From the NCBI RefSeq assembly GCF_029407905.1, contig NC_073634.1, positions 28,595,501 to 28,659,500 of the forward strand: a DNA stretch of 64,000 bases. The letters are read 5' to 3'. The notes beneath the pieces were generated by a model, which did no database searches, was not told the DNA's origin, and saw nothing but the letters and a program-made list of their open reading frames with translations. The first letter of the stretch is position 1; every line of letters starts with the position of its first letter. The DNA is from Bubalus kerabau. Lineage: Eukaryota > Chordata > Mammalia > Artiodactyla > Bovidae. Shown here piece after piece: positions 1 to 10,009 of the stretch. The position numbers were made by a program, and so were the translations under genes.

Positions 1-94
1 AAGAATCGATTTAATTATTTTAAGCTCACATTTTATTTTTATTCTAAACTGTGCTACTTACCTTGGCCACCATTTTATTTGAGATTTATTATTC

Positions 95-303
95 TTGCTA
101 TTTAGCCGCTAAGTCATGTCCTGTTCTTTACGACCTCATGGACTGTGGCACACCAGGCTCCTCTGTCCATGGGGTTCTCCAGGCAAGAATACTGGAGTGG
201 GTTGTGAGTTCTTTCTCCAGGGGATCTTCCAGGACTAGGGATCAAATCAGAGTCTTCCACCTTGGCAGGTGGATTCTTTACCACTGAACCACCAGGGAAA
301 CCC
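95..303 (-). mobile_element. Bov-tA SINE, reverse orientation
   Basis: Ruminant tRNA-derived SINE read on the minus strand. The tRNA-like head lies at the right end (complement of the cttccctggtggctcag-type start near 285-303). The Bov-A body, with the tccatggggttctccaggca block, precedes it. Divergence is moderate and no clear target-site duplication was found. Confidence 0.9.
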
Positions 304-475
304 TTATCTGATACTTGGTTAATTCCAAAAATCTAATTCATCTTCAAAGGAGGAAAATTTGCTATTGCTATTTGTGTGGATGTAGTACACAGATACACAC
401 ATTCATATAGAAAGACACATACGTATATATTCTGTGGTTTATGAGGGCAATTCCCAAAGGACTAGAAAAAACCAT

Positions 476-932
476 CAGTGCTTGTCCAACAGGAATTTAT
501 GAGCCATACATGTAAATTTTGATTTTCTAATAGTTATATTCTAAAAAGGACGGCATCACTGACTCAATGGACATGAGTTTGAGCAAACTCCGGGAGATAG
601 TGAAGGACAGAGAAGCCTGGTGTGCTGCAGTCCACAGGGTCATAAAGAGTCGGACATGACTTAACGAGTGAACAACAACAACGAAAAGTAAAAAGAAACA
701 GATGAAATTAACTTTAATAACACTTTTTATTTAAACTAATATATCAAAAATATTATCATTTCAATATGTAATCAGTATAAACATTATTGAGAAATTAAAC
801 CTTTTTTTCATACCAAGTCTTTGAAATTCAGTGTGTATTTTATTCTTATAGAATAGTTCAACTTGGATCCACCACATCTCAACAGTTCAAGACCCACATG
901 TGGCTAGTGACTGCCAGACTAGAGAGGGCAGG
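476..932 (+). mobile_element. hAT-type non-autonomous DNA transposon, split by BovB
   Basis: The left part (476-546) begins cagtgcttgtccaacagg and the right part (689-932) ends near cacatgtggctagtgactg. Together they follow the layout of a widespread mammalian hAT/Charlie-related MITE with the hallmark ccacatgtggctagtg block. The two parts rejoin cleanly when the BovB fragment at 547-688 is removed. The exact family name is not certain. Confidence 0.6.
547..688 (+). mobile_element. BovB LINE 3'-end fragment
   Basis: This short 5'-truncated BovB copy starts in the ggcatcactgactcaatgg segment and runs through the conserved 3' end (aaagagtcggacatgact) into a short caacaacaac tail. Only the 3' noncoding end is present. 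It sits inside an older hAT element. Confidence 0.88.
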
Positions 933-963
933 ATGGAATATTTAGAGCTATGGCTGTCATACC

Positions 964-979
964 AAAAAAAAAAAAAAAA
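964..979. repeat. A16 homopolymer
   Basis: Uninterrupted run of 16 A next to the hAT element. No SINE body precedes it. Confidence 0.9.
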
Positions 980-1506
980 GTAAAAGTGACCTATCCCCTA
1001 CACATCTTACTCTGCCAAGTAATGACTCTAAGAGGTACAATACACTGATGCAAGTGAAATGCTGTTGAGTGACAACAGCTTGTGAGCACACTTAACTGGG
1101 GGTATAAACACTAAATAATGTCAGAGTTTGTGGAAAGGATGATTTCAAAAGGCCAAAGTCATCTTCATGATTCATTAGTAAAGGACGGGCAATTGGAGAA
1201 GAGAGAAGGGTATTTTACAATATTCAAGGGTAAACCCTTTCAGACAAAAAATAATGGTACTAATACACCAGGAAAAACTTAGTTCAACAAATGAAAGATT
1301 AGAGTCGATCACACAACTCTGATACGAACCCAGGGAGTGGACTTGTAAGTAGTGAGCAACTCTTTCATGAACGAGGCTCTTTAAAACATTAAGCAGAGAA
1401 GTACTACTAAGCTACATGAAATTTGGAACTGAGATACAAAAATGCTACGTAGAAACTATTTTTTGGTACTAAAAATGGTACAAATGATTTACATGGTAAC
1501 GTCTGA
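980..1506. other. Unique sequence, nothing recognised
   Basis: AT-leaning unique sequence. I see no repeat, open frame or RNA-like structure. Confidence 0.5.
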
Positions 1507-1590
1507 TTCATAATCTCTTTATACTCTCTGGACCTCAGTTAACTCAAGTGTAAAATAAAGTGGATACAACCCTCAGGTCCCTTACAGCTA
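1507..1590 (+). mobile_element. MIR-family SINE 3' portion
   Basis: Resembles the MIR core and tail. It has a ggacctcagttaactcaagtg block equivalent to the cctcagtttcctcatctg motif, then aaaataaagtgg, then ctcaggtcccttacagct. It is old and truncated at the 5' end. Confidence 0.5.
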
Positions 1591-1690
1591 GAGTGACCTG
1601 TGATTTATTGTGCAAACCTGGACACTTTCAAGAGTAAAAGGGGCACTATTAATAATTATGCTGGGATAAGAGGTATAAACTAGAACCGTT
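1591..1690 (+). mobile_element. Old DNA-transposon relic, copy A
   Basis: About 100 bp similar over most of its length to 30001-30097, for example tgcaaacctggacactttc followed by ctattaataattatgctggga. The gagtgacc start and the family resemblance suggest a small mammalian DNA transposon. Family assignment is uncertain. Confidence 0.45.
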
Positions 1691-2918
1691 TCACAGCCAT
1701 AAAACTATATGATCCTCTTCTACCAAACGGATGCAACAGCTACTCCTATGCAGGGATGTGGAGCTGATCAAAGTCCAGGCGTGTTCTTATTACCTCTGCG
1801 TGGCCACAGGGGCCTTGTGGGCTAATATACACTGATCTGAGTGAGGCAGCTTCGCCTCTCCCCCCAGAGCATTTTAAATTGGTTTGAATTTGGGAACAGG
1901 ATTCCATATGGACAGAGCTGGACTCTGACAGCCTGAATATATTTACTGAAGACAACAAATCATTGACAGACTAAATGTAACAGAGGAAAGGCCTGGCCTG
2001 CTTGTACTCAGAATCTGACTTTGTAATTGTAGCCTCCTTTAGACAGGCCTAATCAATTAGAAGAGGCTGATTTTAACCAGTTGCAGGCTCATTACCCTGC
2101 ATTCCAGTTTGTGTTGATGAAAATCAGTTTCAGTCTGTGGCCTGGAACTCATGTACAGCACTTCCTGCGGCCTCTTATATAAACACATCAAAACATTTTT
2201 TTTTTTTTTTTGGAGCTGCCCCTCTCGGTTTTAAGAAAACCACTTTGTGAATCATGATGAAAATAGAACAACTGCATGTGGATCTGGGGCCCATACCAGG
2301 AAACATACGTGACACCAAAGAACATGTACAAAGTCAGAGCTTGAGGTAGTGCATGGTAGACTGGAGACTGAGTCTCAAATATCTAGGCTCCAGCAACAAA
2401 TGAGTCTACTCAGTTATCGCCGCAAAATGGAACAGAATGAACTCCTGAGTTACTGAAAATGACAAGAGTCGAGTCCAGACTCTTCCCGGAATGACCAAAT
2501 AGAAAACAAACTTGCAACTAAACAAGGACAAGTTTCCTTGGGAAGCTTTTATGAAGGAAGCGTATGACACTAAGTGTAATTTTGATATGTGGTTTAGTCT
2601 TGCAAAAGTAGAAGTGGGGGAGTGCGTGGGAGAGCCATTCAAAACCCCACCTACATTTCAAAGACCTGTAATCACTCCAAAATATAATATAACTGTGAAT
2701 CATACCTGGCTGGTTGCCTTTTGAGAGTTTGTCAAGGCAGCAAGTCAACAGGAAGAGGATATCAATATACACAGCTCTGGTCACCAAACATGGATTTTGC
2801 CTAGAAAGGTAAAGAACAGAAAATAAATTGGTAATTTTTCTCTCTGAGGCCTGGGCCACAGAAAAGAGAAAATGGGTATTTTCTACCAGGCATATCATAA
2901 GGCTTAAAGAGTTGTGTG
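1691..2918. other. Unique block with T16 run
   Basis: Unique sequence apart from a T16 run at 2196-2211. A homeodomain-type palindrome lies at 2049-2060. Open frames of 70-126 codons occur on both strands around 2400-2900. They overlap each other and show no domain, so they are not called as genes. Confidence 0.5.
2049..2060. promoter_or_regulatory. Palindromic homeodomain-type motif
   Basis: The sequence ctaatcaattag contains TAAT and ATTA half-sites two bases apart, the spacing used by paired-type homeodomain dimers. It lies in unique sequence, but function is only inferred. Confidence 0.25.
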
Positions 2919-3145
2919 TGCGTGTGCTAAGTTGCTTCAGTCGTGTTCAACTCTCTATGACCCTATGGACTTGTAGCCCACCATGCTCCTCTGTCCATGG
3001 GGATTCTCCAGGCAAGAATCCTGGAATGGGTTGCCATGTCCTCCTCCAGGGGATCTTCCCGACCCAGGGATTGAACCTATGTCTCTTATGTCTCCCACAC
3101 TGGCAGGCAGGTTCTTTACCACTGGGGCCACCTGGGGAGCCCCAG
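2919..3145 (-). mobile_element. Bov-tA SINE, reverse orientation
   Basis: Full-length-looking Bov-tA on the minus strand. The Bov-A body is at the left (ttgcttcagtcgtgttcaac) and the tRNA-like head at the right (ggttctttaccactgg onward). The flanks agagttgt and agagctgt may be a decayed target-site duplication. Confidence 0.9.
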
Positions 3146-3812
3146 AGCTGTAACAAATGCTAAAAATGATGGACAGTCACCGATGCTGACAATGGTGAAA
3201 TTTTCATTTCTCATGAAAAGAAAATGAAAATAAAATCCTAGTGCTTATGGTAGAGGTTGGGACTGTGTTTGTACAAAACAGAAAATTCTATGCTCTGGCG
3301 CCAAAGAAAATTAACTGAAAACAAACAAAAACCAGTACCCTATCCCAGTTATTTGAAGACAAGAGGGAAGTAGGGAATATGACACCATATTCTATTATCT
3401 TCCTCTTAACTGGACAAATTTAGGGGAAACATCATTGGTTATGAATATCAGTGATTTAGCATTTTGGAGGAGAATTGCACTCACAAATGATAAACTGTAT
3501 TTACAGACTTAAAAAAGCAGCTGAAAAAACAAACATGAAAGTATTAACAAACACTGTTGACAGACATTCCTTTCCTGATAAATGAGATTTTTCTTTTCTT
3601 CTTTCAATAAATGGAGGTCTTTTTATTCTTTGAACCACATGGGGGAAAAAGTAAGTGGGCTTGGCTTGAGGGGGTCTAGATCAAAATGGAAGAATGAAGA
3701 CCTTTTTTTGAGAATAGCACTGAATCTCCCTGACTCTGAGCCTCAGTTCATACTGGTCAAGAAAAAGTGCCCAAACCTCCCGAGGGTACTAATAATTCAA
3801 TATAAACAGTAA
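3146..3812. other. Unique sequence, nothing recognised
   Basis: No repeat or coding signal recognised. A 76-codon plus-strand frame at 3582-3812 has no domain and runs up to the next SINE. Confidence 0.5.
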
Positions 3813-4012
3813 AAGTGGCTTCCCAGGTGGCTCAGTGGGAAAGAATCTGCCTTCCAATGCAGGAGATGCAAGAGACACAGGTTCGATCCTCGGGTCAGGG
3901 AGATCCCCTGGAGGAGGAAATGGCAACCCATTTCAGTATTCTTCTCTGGAAGCTTTCATGGACAGAAGAGCCATTGGGTGGCAAAGAGTCAGATGTGACT
4001 GAGCACATGCAC
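3813..4012 (+). mobile_element. Bov-tA SINE
   Basis: Starts with the tRNA-derived head (ggcttcccaggtggctcagt, then caggttcgatcctcggg) and continues into the Bov-A body ending near gtgactgagcaca. Confidence 0.92.
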
Positions 4013-4035
4013 ACAAGTGGTAAAAACAACAGGGA

Positions 4036-4175
4036 CAGACCTGGGTTTGAATCCTGGCTTTTTGCCATCTAGTATCTCTGTGACCTGAATCAGATTTCTG
4101 ACGGGCACAATGGACACCGCAAGCACCTCACTGCGAGTCACTGTGAGCATTTGATTCGCATGTTCCCTGCTCTGC
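4036..4175 (+). mobile_element. MIR SINE fragment
   Basis: Contains the MIR tRNA/core arrangement: gacctgggtttgaatcctgg, then tctgtgacctgaatcagat, in the place of the usual tgtgaccttgggcaa segment. The 3' half is strongly diverged. Confidence 0.55.
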
Positions 4176-4555
4176 TCCTCTGCCTCCAACCTAGGATGAG
4201 GGAACGACATGAGTTCCAGCTAGTGTATTTCCATCTGGCTTGATCCTTCGATGTATCCTTCTCACTTCCTATAAGTTAAGTTTTACCATTTCTCTAAAGT
4301 TTATTCTCACTCTATCCTGAACTGCCCATATCCTAGGGGCATGCGATATCTGCATGAAAAGCAAACCAGATACTTTTCCATTAAAACAAAACTGTCTTGT
4401 TTCAAGATTTCCCTGTTGCTGACCTGCCTCATTTCTGTTCCCTGCCTTACTTCACCTACAGTATCTGCTTGCTCCCTGACTCCGACTCTGCCATAACGAC
4501 TAGTTTATATGTACACTTCACATTTGGCCTAGTTTCATGCCTATGCCCAGTTATT
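4176..4555. other. Unique pyrimidine-rich sequence
   Basis: Pyrimidine-rich on the plus strand around 4390-4500. No repeat family or open frame recognised. Confidence 0.45.
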
Positions 4556-6010
4556 TTTAAAAATTAGTTTTAAAAAACAGGTAGCACATGCACATGGTAT
4601 AAAAATAACTCAAACAGTACAGAAGGGTATGCAGTAAAAATGAAGTTCCTTTTCCATGCCCCCACCCTCTACCACATGTTCTGTTCCCCTGAGGCAACTG
4701 CTATTACTGCTTTCTAGAGCGTATCCTTCCAGGCACATTTTACAAGCATCTATCTATAGCTCCCCACTTGTTTATTTTTATATAAGTAGTGTTTTACTAC
4801 TTACTGAGTTCTGAGCATTACCTTTTTTTCACTAATACATTTAAGATATCATTCTATTAAAAAACACAGATTTGCCTCATTTCTGAAATGGTTGTGAACT
4901 GTTCCATTTCATGGATGTACCCGTCCCCTAATGAAATAAGTCAGACTGTTTAGGATATTTTGCTGAAAACAATGATGTAATAAAGATATATGTATATTAG
5001 TTTATGCATATGAATGGATATTCAAAAGAGAAATCTGTAGAAGCTTAAGTGCTGGATCAAGATATTCATGCATTTAAAATTTTGCTTCATTTAGATCAGA
5101 TGCTCTCCTAAGAGACTGGGACTACTTATGCTTTCACCAACAGTGTTTAAGATTCCCCTCCAGCTCCAACAACCTGACCCACACTGTGATTAAACCTTTT
5201 GACCTTTGCCAAGGTGGTAAGTGGAAAAACAGTACCTCATCATTTTAAGTCATAATTATTTTATATGAAGTTGCCCATCCCTTCATAAGCTTTTCAAAAA
5301 TATCTTCATTTCCTTTCCTGTGAACTGTGATCAAATCTCCGATCTATTATGTTATTGGTATTTTCCTTATTGATTTGTAGGAGCTCTTTGTATATTAAGG
5401 AAATCCGTCCTTTGTCATATGTGTTGCAAATATTTTTTCGCAGTTTATCATCTGACTTTAAACTTATTTACAGTACTTTTCTGGAATTCAAAACTGTTTG
5501 GTTTAATGCAGTCAAATATATTACTTTTATCTTCTGGATTTTATGTCCTGCTACCAAAGTCGAACCTTTCCTCAATATAGATTTATATTTATAAATTTTT
5601 CTTTAGTACTTTTTCTTCTAGTACTTTACAGTTCCATTTATTTATTTCTTTATTTACGGCTGTGCTGTATCTTCATTGCTGCACTTGGGGTTTCTCTAGT
5701 TGCTGTGAGTGAGCTTCTCACTGTGGTGGCTTCTCACTGCAGGGCACAGGCTCTAGGGGGCATATGCTGCAGTACTTGCAGAGGGCTGGCTCAGTAGTTG
5801 TGGAGCATGTGCTCAGTTGCCCGTGGCATGTGGAATCTTCCTGAGGCAGGGATCGAACTCATGTCCCCTACATTGGCAGGCAGATTCTTAACCACTGAAC
5901 CACCAGGCAAATCTTACAGTTTCATTTTTTTTCTTGTTTAACACTTTGATCTATTTGGAATTTACTCTCCCCAAATCTTACCTTTATATTTTGTCTCTAT
6001 TCAGTTTTCC
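4556..6010 (-). mobile_element. L1M LINE (3' UTR and end of ORF2), split by CHR SINE
   Basis: Antisense copy of an old L1. It shows the L1M landmarks in order: tttcatggatgtaccc, then the ttgatttgtaggagctcttt segment near 5370, then gttgcaaatattttttc. The L1 reading resumes at 5928 after the CHR SINE (tttgatctatttggaattta). No open ORF2 survives. Confidence 0.82.
5640..5913 (-). mobile_element. CHR-2-type tRNA SINE inside L1M
   Basis: Reverse-oriented CHR SINE: A/T-rich tail at the left, then ggctgtgctgtatcttcatt, then the head at the right (attcttaaccactgaacc). It is flanked by a 14-bp target-site duplication with one mismatch (5626-5639, ttacagttccattt; 5914-5927, ttacagtttcattt). Confidence 0.88.
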
Positions 6011-6407
6011 TCAGGTCAGTCAAATTTGACTTGTGAAGTTGAAAAGTCCATAGTCTACAAAAATTACTTTAACAGTATCATTCCCTGTTCTGGCACGTCC
6101 ACTGTTTAAAACGTGGGATATCTTTCCTCCTCCCAGTGGAAAATCACTCGGGAGAGAAAGCAAGGAAACCTAATGCAAAGGGTTAATGAATTATCAGACA
6201 TGAAGCACAGGGCTGAATAATAAACGGCCTGCAGATAGCAGGATGAATGCCTCCTGAGCATCCAGCTGCGAGCCAGGTGCTGGAAAGAGATGCACAAGAG
6301 ATGATTTCTGGCCTCGGAGAGTTCTGTCTTGTTTTGGAGAAAAAAATAAATACAAAACTCGGGACAGGATGTAAGGAGTTAAGGGAAAGAATATAATAGG
6401 GTGGACT
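6011..6407. other. Unique sequence, nothing recognised
   Basis: Minus-strand open frames in this stretch continue into the Bov-A2 SINE beside it and are not genes. Confidence 0.5.
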
Positions 6408-6418
6408 AGAAACATGGA

Positions 6419-6694
6419 CGGAGAAGGCAATGGCACCCCACTTCAGTACTCTTGCCTGGAAAATCCCATGGATGGAGGAGCCTGGTAGGCTGCAGTCCAT
6501 GAGGTCGCTAAGAGTCGGATACGACTGAGCGACTTCACTTTCACTTTTCACTTTCATGCACTGGAGAAGGAAATGGCAACCCACTCCAGTGTTCTTGCCT
6601 GGAGAATCCCAGGGACGGGGGAGCCTGGTGGGCTGCCGTCTATGGGGTCGCACAGAGATGGACATGACTGACACGACTTAGCAGCAGCAGCAGC
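6419..6694 (+). mobile_element. Bov-A2 dimeric SINE with exact target-site duplication
   Basis: Two Bov-A units joined by the cactttcacttttcacttt linker, ending in an agcagcagcag tail. It is flanked by a perfect 11-bp direct repeat, agaaacatgga (6408-6418 and 6695-6705), which fixes both ends. Low divergence suggests a relatively young ruminant insertion. Confidence 0.95.
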
Positions 6695-6705
6695 AGAAAC
6701 ATGGA

Positions 6706-8273
6706 AGAGATGTATGAAGACCTAAGCCCAACTGTAAACAACAGGAAGAATTTAGACAGACAAAGCTGACAAGGAAGGGGATTTTGAGAGGGGGCAATAG
6801 AGGCAGGAAGAAAGGAGTCTAGCTTGTCTGGGGACCCATGGGAGATGGGATACTCTGTGCTAACTGGTGCTCCTTGGTATAAAAATGTACTGCCTGCTCC
6901 ATTTGACCTCACAGGGTCATAACTTCTCACCTGAGATGTTTTCCTGCTAGTGGAGTCACGTAGAACCATAAAGGGAAGTTTTTGGGAAATTGGTTTGACT
7001 TTCAAGCTCAGTGAGGAACCTAGTTTCCATGATATTTTTAGCTAAATTAATATATTTTAGAACAGTTCTAAATGAATAGAGGAAATGTTGGCTATCTTTA
7101 CGTCCCCCTGCCAGGCTAAAGTGTTCTGCACCTTCTCTTGGCCTGGCACAGGCTGCCAACCTTCCTGGCAGCCTGGGACTCGGCAGGGACCACTCTGACT
7201 GCTCCCAGAACTGAGGTTCTACGCCAAGTCTGATGTAGTCAATGAGATCGTGGGAGGCTCCCTCAAATTCTGCTGCTTTCGATTCCAGGAAACAGAGAGG
7301 ATCTGGGGCTACAAAGGAGTCCATCCATGGCTTCTCCTTCAAGACTGACTCAGAGAGAAATTCTGGCCCAGAGCCCACTGTTCAAGGCTCCACCCTTGAG
7401 GAGAGCCACAGCCTCACAGCATCGCTGTCTGGAATCAGAGTTGGGCTTCGCTCTGAATTGGCTTCTAAGTCAGGAAAATAATTTTTTTTTCTTTTTCTCT
7501 CCCTGTGACTTGGTGTTTGTTCTGACTTGGAAATGGTACACTGTGAGTTCAGGGTGAGCCAGAGGTTTGTTCTCGGTCTGTCAAGCCACTTTGATGATGG
7601 GAATAAAATCCTGGGAAAGAGCAAGCCAGCTGGACAGGAAACCAAGCCACAGGGTTTTGGTGGGTTTGGGTTTTTTTTTCCCTGCCCCCAGATGGAAAAA
7701 TCCTGGCACAGGGCATGGTATAATAAAGATTGAGAGTGTTCAAAAAAAACTCAGGAGTGGTCAGGGTCTAACAAATGGGCTAAAAAACAGCATAATAGAG
7801 GTTTTAGAAGGAGTGAACAGGAATCAGGTACTATGAGGACTAAGTACATAAATAAAGCGAAATGCAGGCCTTGTTAAAACTTTCTTCCACTCTTTTTATC
7901 ACTGGTCCCTTGACATATACCCACCCAAGAACTCGATCTCTGAACTTCATTAAACCTCCTGCCCTCTCTCCTGGAAGCTGGGGGAGGCAGAAGGCAGAGG
8001 AGAGAGAGTAAGGCTTCCCAGACATGTTTACAATGGCCCTAGTGTCTGGAGGACACCAGAAGCTCTTGGGAAGCCTGTGATAAATTATTCACTTCTTCTT
8101 TCCCTTCCGGAATCCCAGTGGCAGCAGAGATTTTTAACTGAAGCCCATTCATTCAGAAAACATTCACTAAGAGGAAACTGAGAGCCCAAATAATGCCAGG
8201 GTATGGATATATGAAGATGAAATGAGTCAGTGGCATTCGTCACTGCCCTCAAGAAACTTAGAGTCCTGAACTG
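6706..8273. other. Unique block with overlapping chance frames
   Basis: About 1.5 kb without recognised repeats and somewhat GC-richer than its surroundings. It contains a 140-codon minus-strand frame (6956-7378) and several 68-89-codon frames on both strands. None has a domain, and they overlap antiparallel. An AP-1-type TGACTCA lies at 7346-7352. An unrecognised exon cannot be ruled out, but I see no splice or codon evidence for one. Confidence 0.4.
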
Positions 8274-8345
8274 CGTTTTTCAAACTGTAGGTTATGACCC
8301 ATTTTGTTGGTTATGAAATAAACTAGTAGGTTTAGATGACCACCT
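8274..8345 (+). mobile_element. hAT-type MITE fragment
   Basis: The string tttttcaaactgtaggttat, then gacccattttgttggttatg, resembles mammalian hAT/MER elements built on tcaaactgtgggtcgcgaccc. The relic is short and diverged. Confidence 0.4.
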
Positions 8346-8354
8346 ACTAGTGTT

Positions 8355-8440
8355 AAGAGAAAGCCTAAGAGAAAGAAAGGAAGGAAGAGGAAGGGGGGAT
8401 GGAGGAGGGAGGAGAGAGCTAGCTAGGGAAAGGGGGAGCA
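8355..8440. repeat. Polypurine low-complexity tract
   Basis: Long purine-rich run (gagaaagaaaggaaggaaga onward, with a G6 run). It is broken only by a few pyrimidines, such as agctagctag. Confidence 0.75.
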
Positions 8441-8549
8441 GTGAAAGATAATCACACTGCATCAAAGCAGTCAGGGTAAGCATCGCTCCCTTAAATTGTT
8501 ATATATAGGATTTCTAGAAAATTTTTGTCCAGAAAGAATTTTTAATAAA

Positions 8550-8873
8550 TTATCTTTGATATAATTTATAAAATGTGATAACTCTGAGTAAAAATATTGA
8601 CTGATTTAGTCTAATGTCCTTTTCTTTTTCAGGTAATAAGTCACCATCTATTATACCAAATGGTATCAGTGGGGTATTCTTGATATCCAAAATGATGGTG
8701 GATAACATTCCTGAAATTAAATCTTCTAAATCTTGAGTAAATTCCCTCTCATTGTATTTTTCTACAAACTGTTCATATCTTATGTAGACAGTAAAATTTA
8801 CATTATGTAAGATTTCACAGGTATGTTTGTGTATATATCCACACAGATATACACACGGGGAACAAAGATACAT
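8550..8873 (-). other. 107-codon open frame of unknown origin
   Basis: Minus-strand frame whose centre has a protein-like, charged composition (residues around FVEKYNEREFTQDLEDLI, then GIIDGDLLPEKEKD). It is not a transposase or LINE protein that I recognise, and I see no convincing exon boundaries. On the opposite strand a polypyrimidine run followed by AG (about 8619-8632) looks like a splice acceptor, but the frame beyond it closes after about 34 codons. It may be a pseudogene fragment, an exon or chance. Confidence 0.25.
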
Positions 8874-9478
8874 ACTAAGTCATCTGTAAAATCTCTTTCT
8901 GGTTGTGAATGGCTGTCAGAAAACCTTGAAAGGCCGTGGTTTAGTGAGAGAAACACACAACCAATCATGTGGTATGATTGGTGCTCAAAGGAGGGTTGAC
9001 AAGAGTAAAACCTAAGGGTGGGGTTGGGGGGAAACGCCTCGGTAAATCCAGAAATGCCTTTGCAGGAGGAGTCTAAGAGATGGACCGTGGGCAGAATGAC
9101 TCCAGCAGAGGAAGCAGCATGTCCGAAGATGACGGCATGTTACATGTTTGAAAAAGAACAAGAAGTACAAAGGGGATGTGGAATGGATGGGACAGCAGGA
9201 AATGACGCATGATGACATGCCCCAAATGGAAGTGCTTAGGAGTGACCTTTCAGAGCTCCAAAAGCTCCAAATGGTCCCAGATGGGACCCCACTGGTCCAC
9301 TGGATGGCTGGGGCCCCCAGGGCCCATTAGCATGCAGCCTTGGGAGGGTTCCCAGCAAGAAACAGACAGTTCACTTTGGACATATTTTTGCTTGTCACCT
9401 TGGATGACTTTTTCAGAAGAATTCACTGCCATCTTCAGAGGGCTGAAAACAACTGTTCTGGCTTTAGGCTGCTAGTGT
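8874..9478. other. Unique sequence, nothing recognised
   Basis: Several 60-88-codon frames overlap on both strands around 9012-9475. None has a recognisable domain. Confidence 0.45.
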
Positions 9479-9490
9479 CTGTTAAGGTTT

Positions 9491-9758
9491 GCTGCTGCTG
9501 CTAAGTCGCTTCAGTCGTGTCTGACTCTGTGCGACCCCAGAGACGGCAGCCCACCAGGCTCCCCCGTCCCTGGGATTCTCCAGGCAAGAACACTGGAGTG
9601 GGTTGCCATTTTCTTCTCCAATGCATGAAAGTGAAAAGTGAAAGTCACTCAGTCGTGTCTTACCCTCAGCGACCTCATGGACTGCAGCCTTCCAGGCTCC
9701 TCTGGTCATGGGATTTTCCAGGCAAGAGTACTGGACTGGGGTGCCATTGCCTTCTCCA
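9491..9758 (-). mobile_element. Bov-A2 dimeric SINE, reverse, with exact target-site duplication
   Basis: Reverse Bov-A2 beginning with gctgctgctgctaagtcgct. Two Bov-A units are separated by the atgaaagtgaaaagtgaaag linker. A perfect 12-bp duplication, ctgttaaggttt, at 9479-9490 and 9759-9770 defines the insertion. Confidence 0.95.
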
Positions 9759-9973
9759 CTGTTAAGGTTTAAATCCTGAGAAATCTATCTGGACTTCAAC
9801 AGTCAAGGTTGAAGGTCACTCCAGACCCCAGGGAATTACTCTCCCCTAGAATCCTGATTAGACTCATGGTTTAACTTTATTAATCTAGAAACCTTTACTA
9901 AGTACCATGGGGTGTATCCTACTTGGAAGAGGAGTAGAGAAGTGGACAGGTTCTGGCCTTGACGAGCTTATAG

Positions 9974-9975
<2 letters not shown>

Positions 9976-10008
<33 letters not shown>
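9976..10008. repeat. (GT)n microsatellite
   Basis: Uninterrupted alternating GT tract of 33 bases. It is long enough to be length-polymorphic. Confidence 0.95.

Positions 10009-10009
<1 letters not shown>

Noticed and set aside
6183..6674. 163-codon minus-strand open frame
   Set aside because: Most of its N-terminal half is antisense translation of a Bov-A2 SINE. Same reason as for the many frames sharing SVRPHRRQPTRLPRPWDSPG.
6680..6697. CAG trinucleotide repeat as a disease-type expansion
   Set aside because: It is the normal (AGC)n tail of Bov-A2 and occurs in the other Bov-A2 copies too.
8619..8632. Splice-acceptor-like polypyrimidine tract plus AG
   Set aside because: The frame after it closes within about 34 codons and no suitable donor follows. 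Unlikely to mark a real exon on the plus strand.
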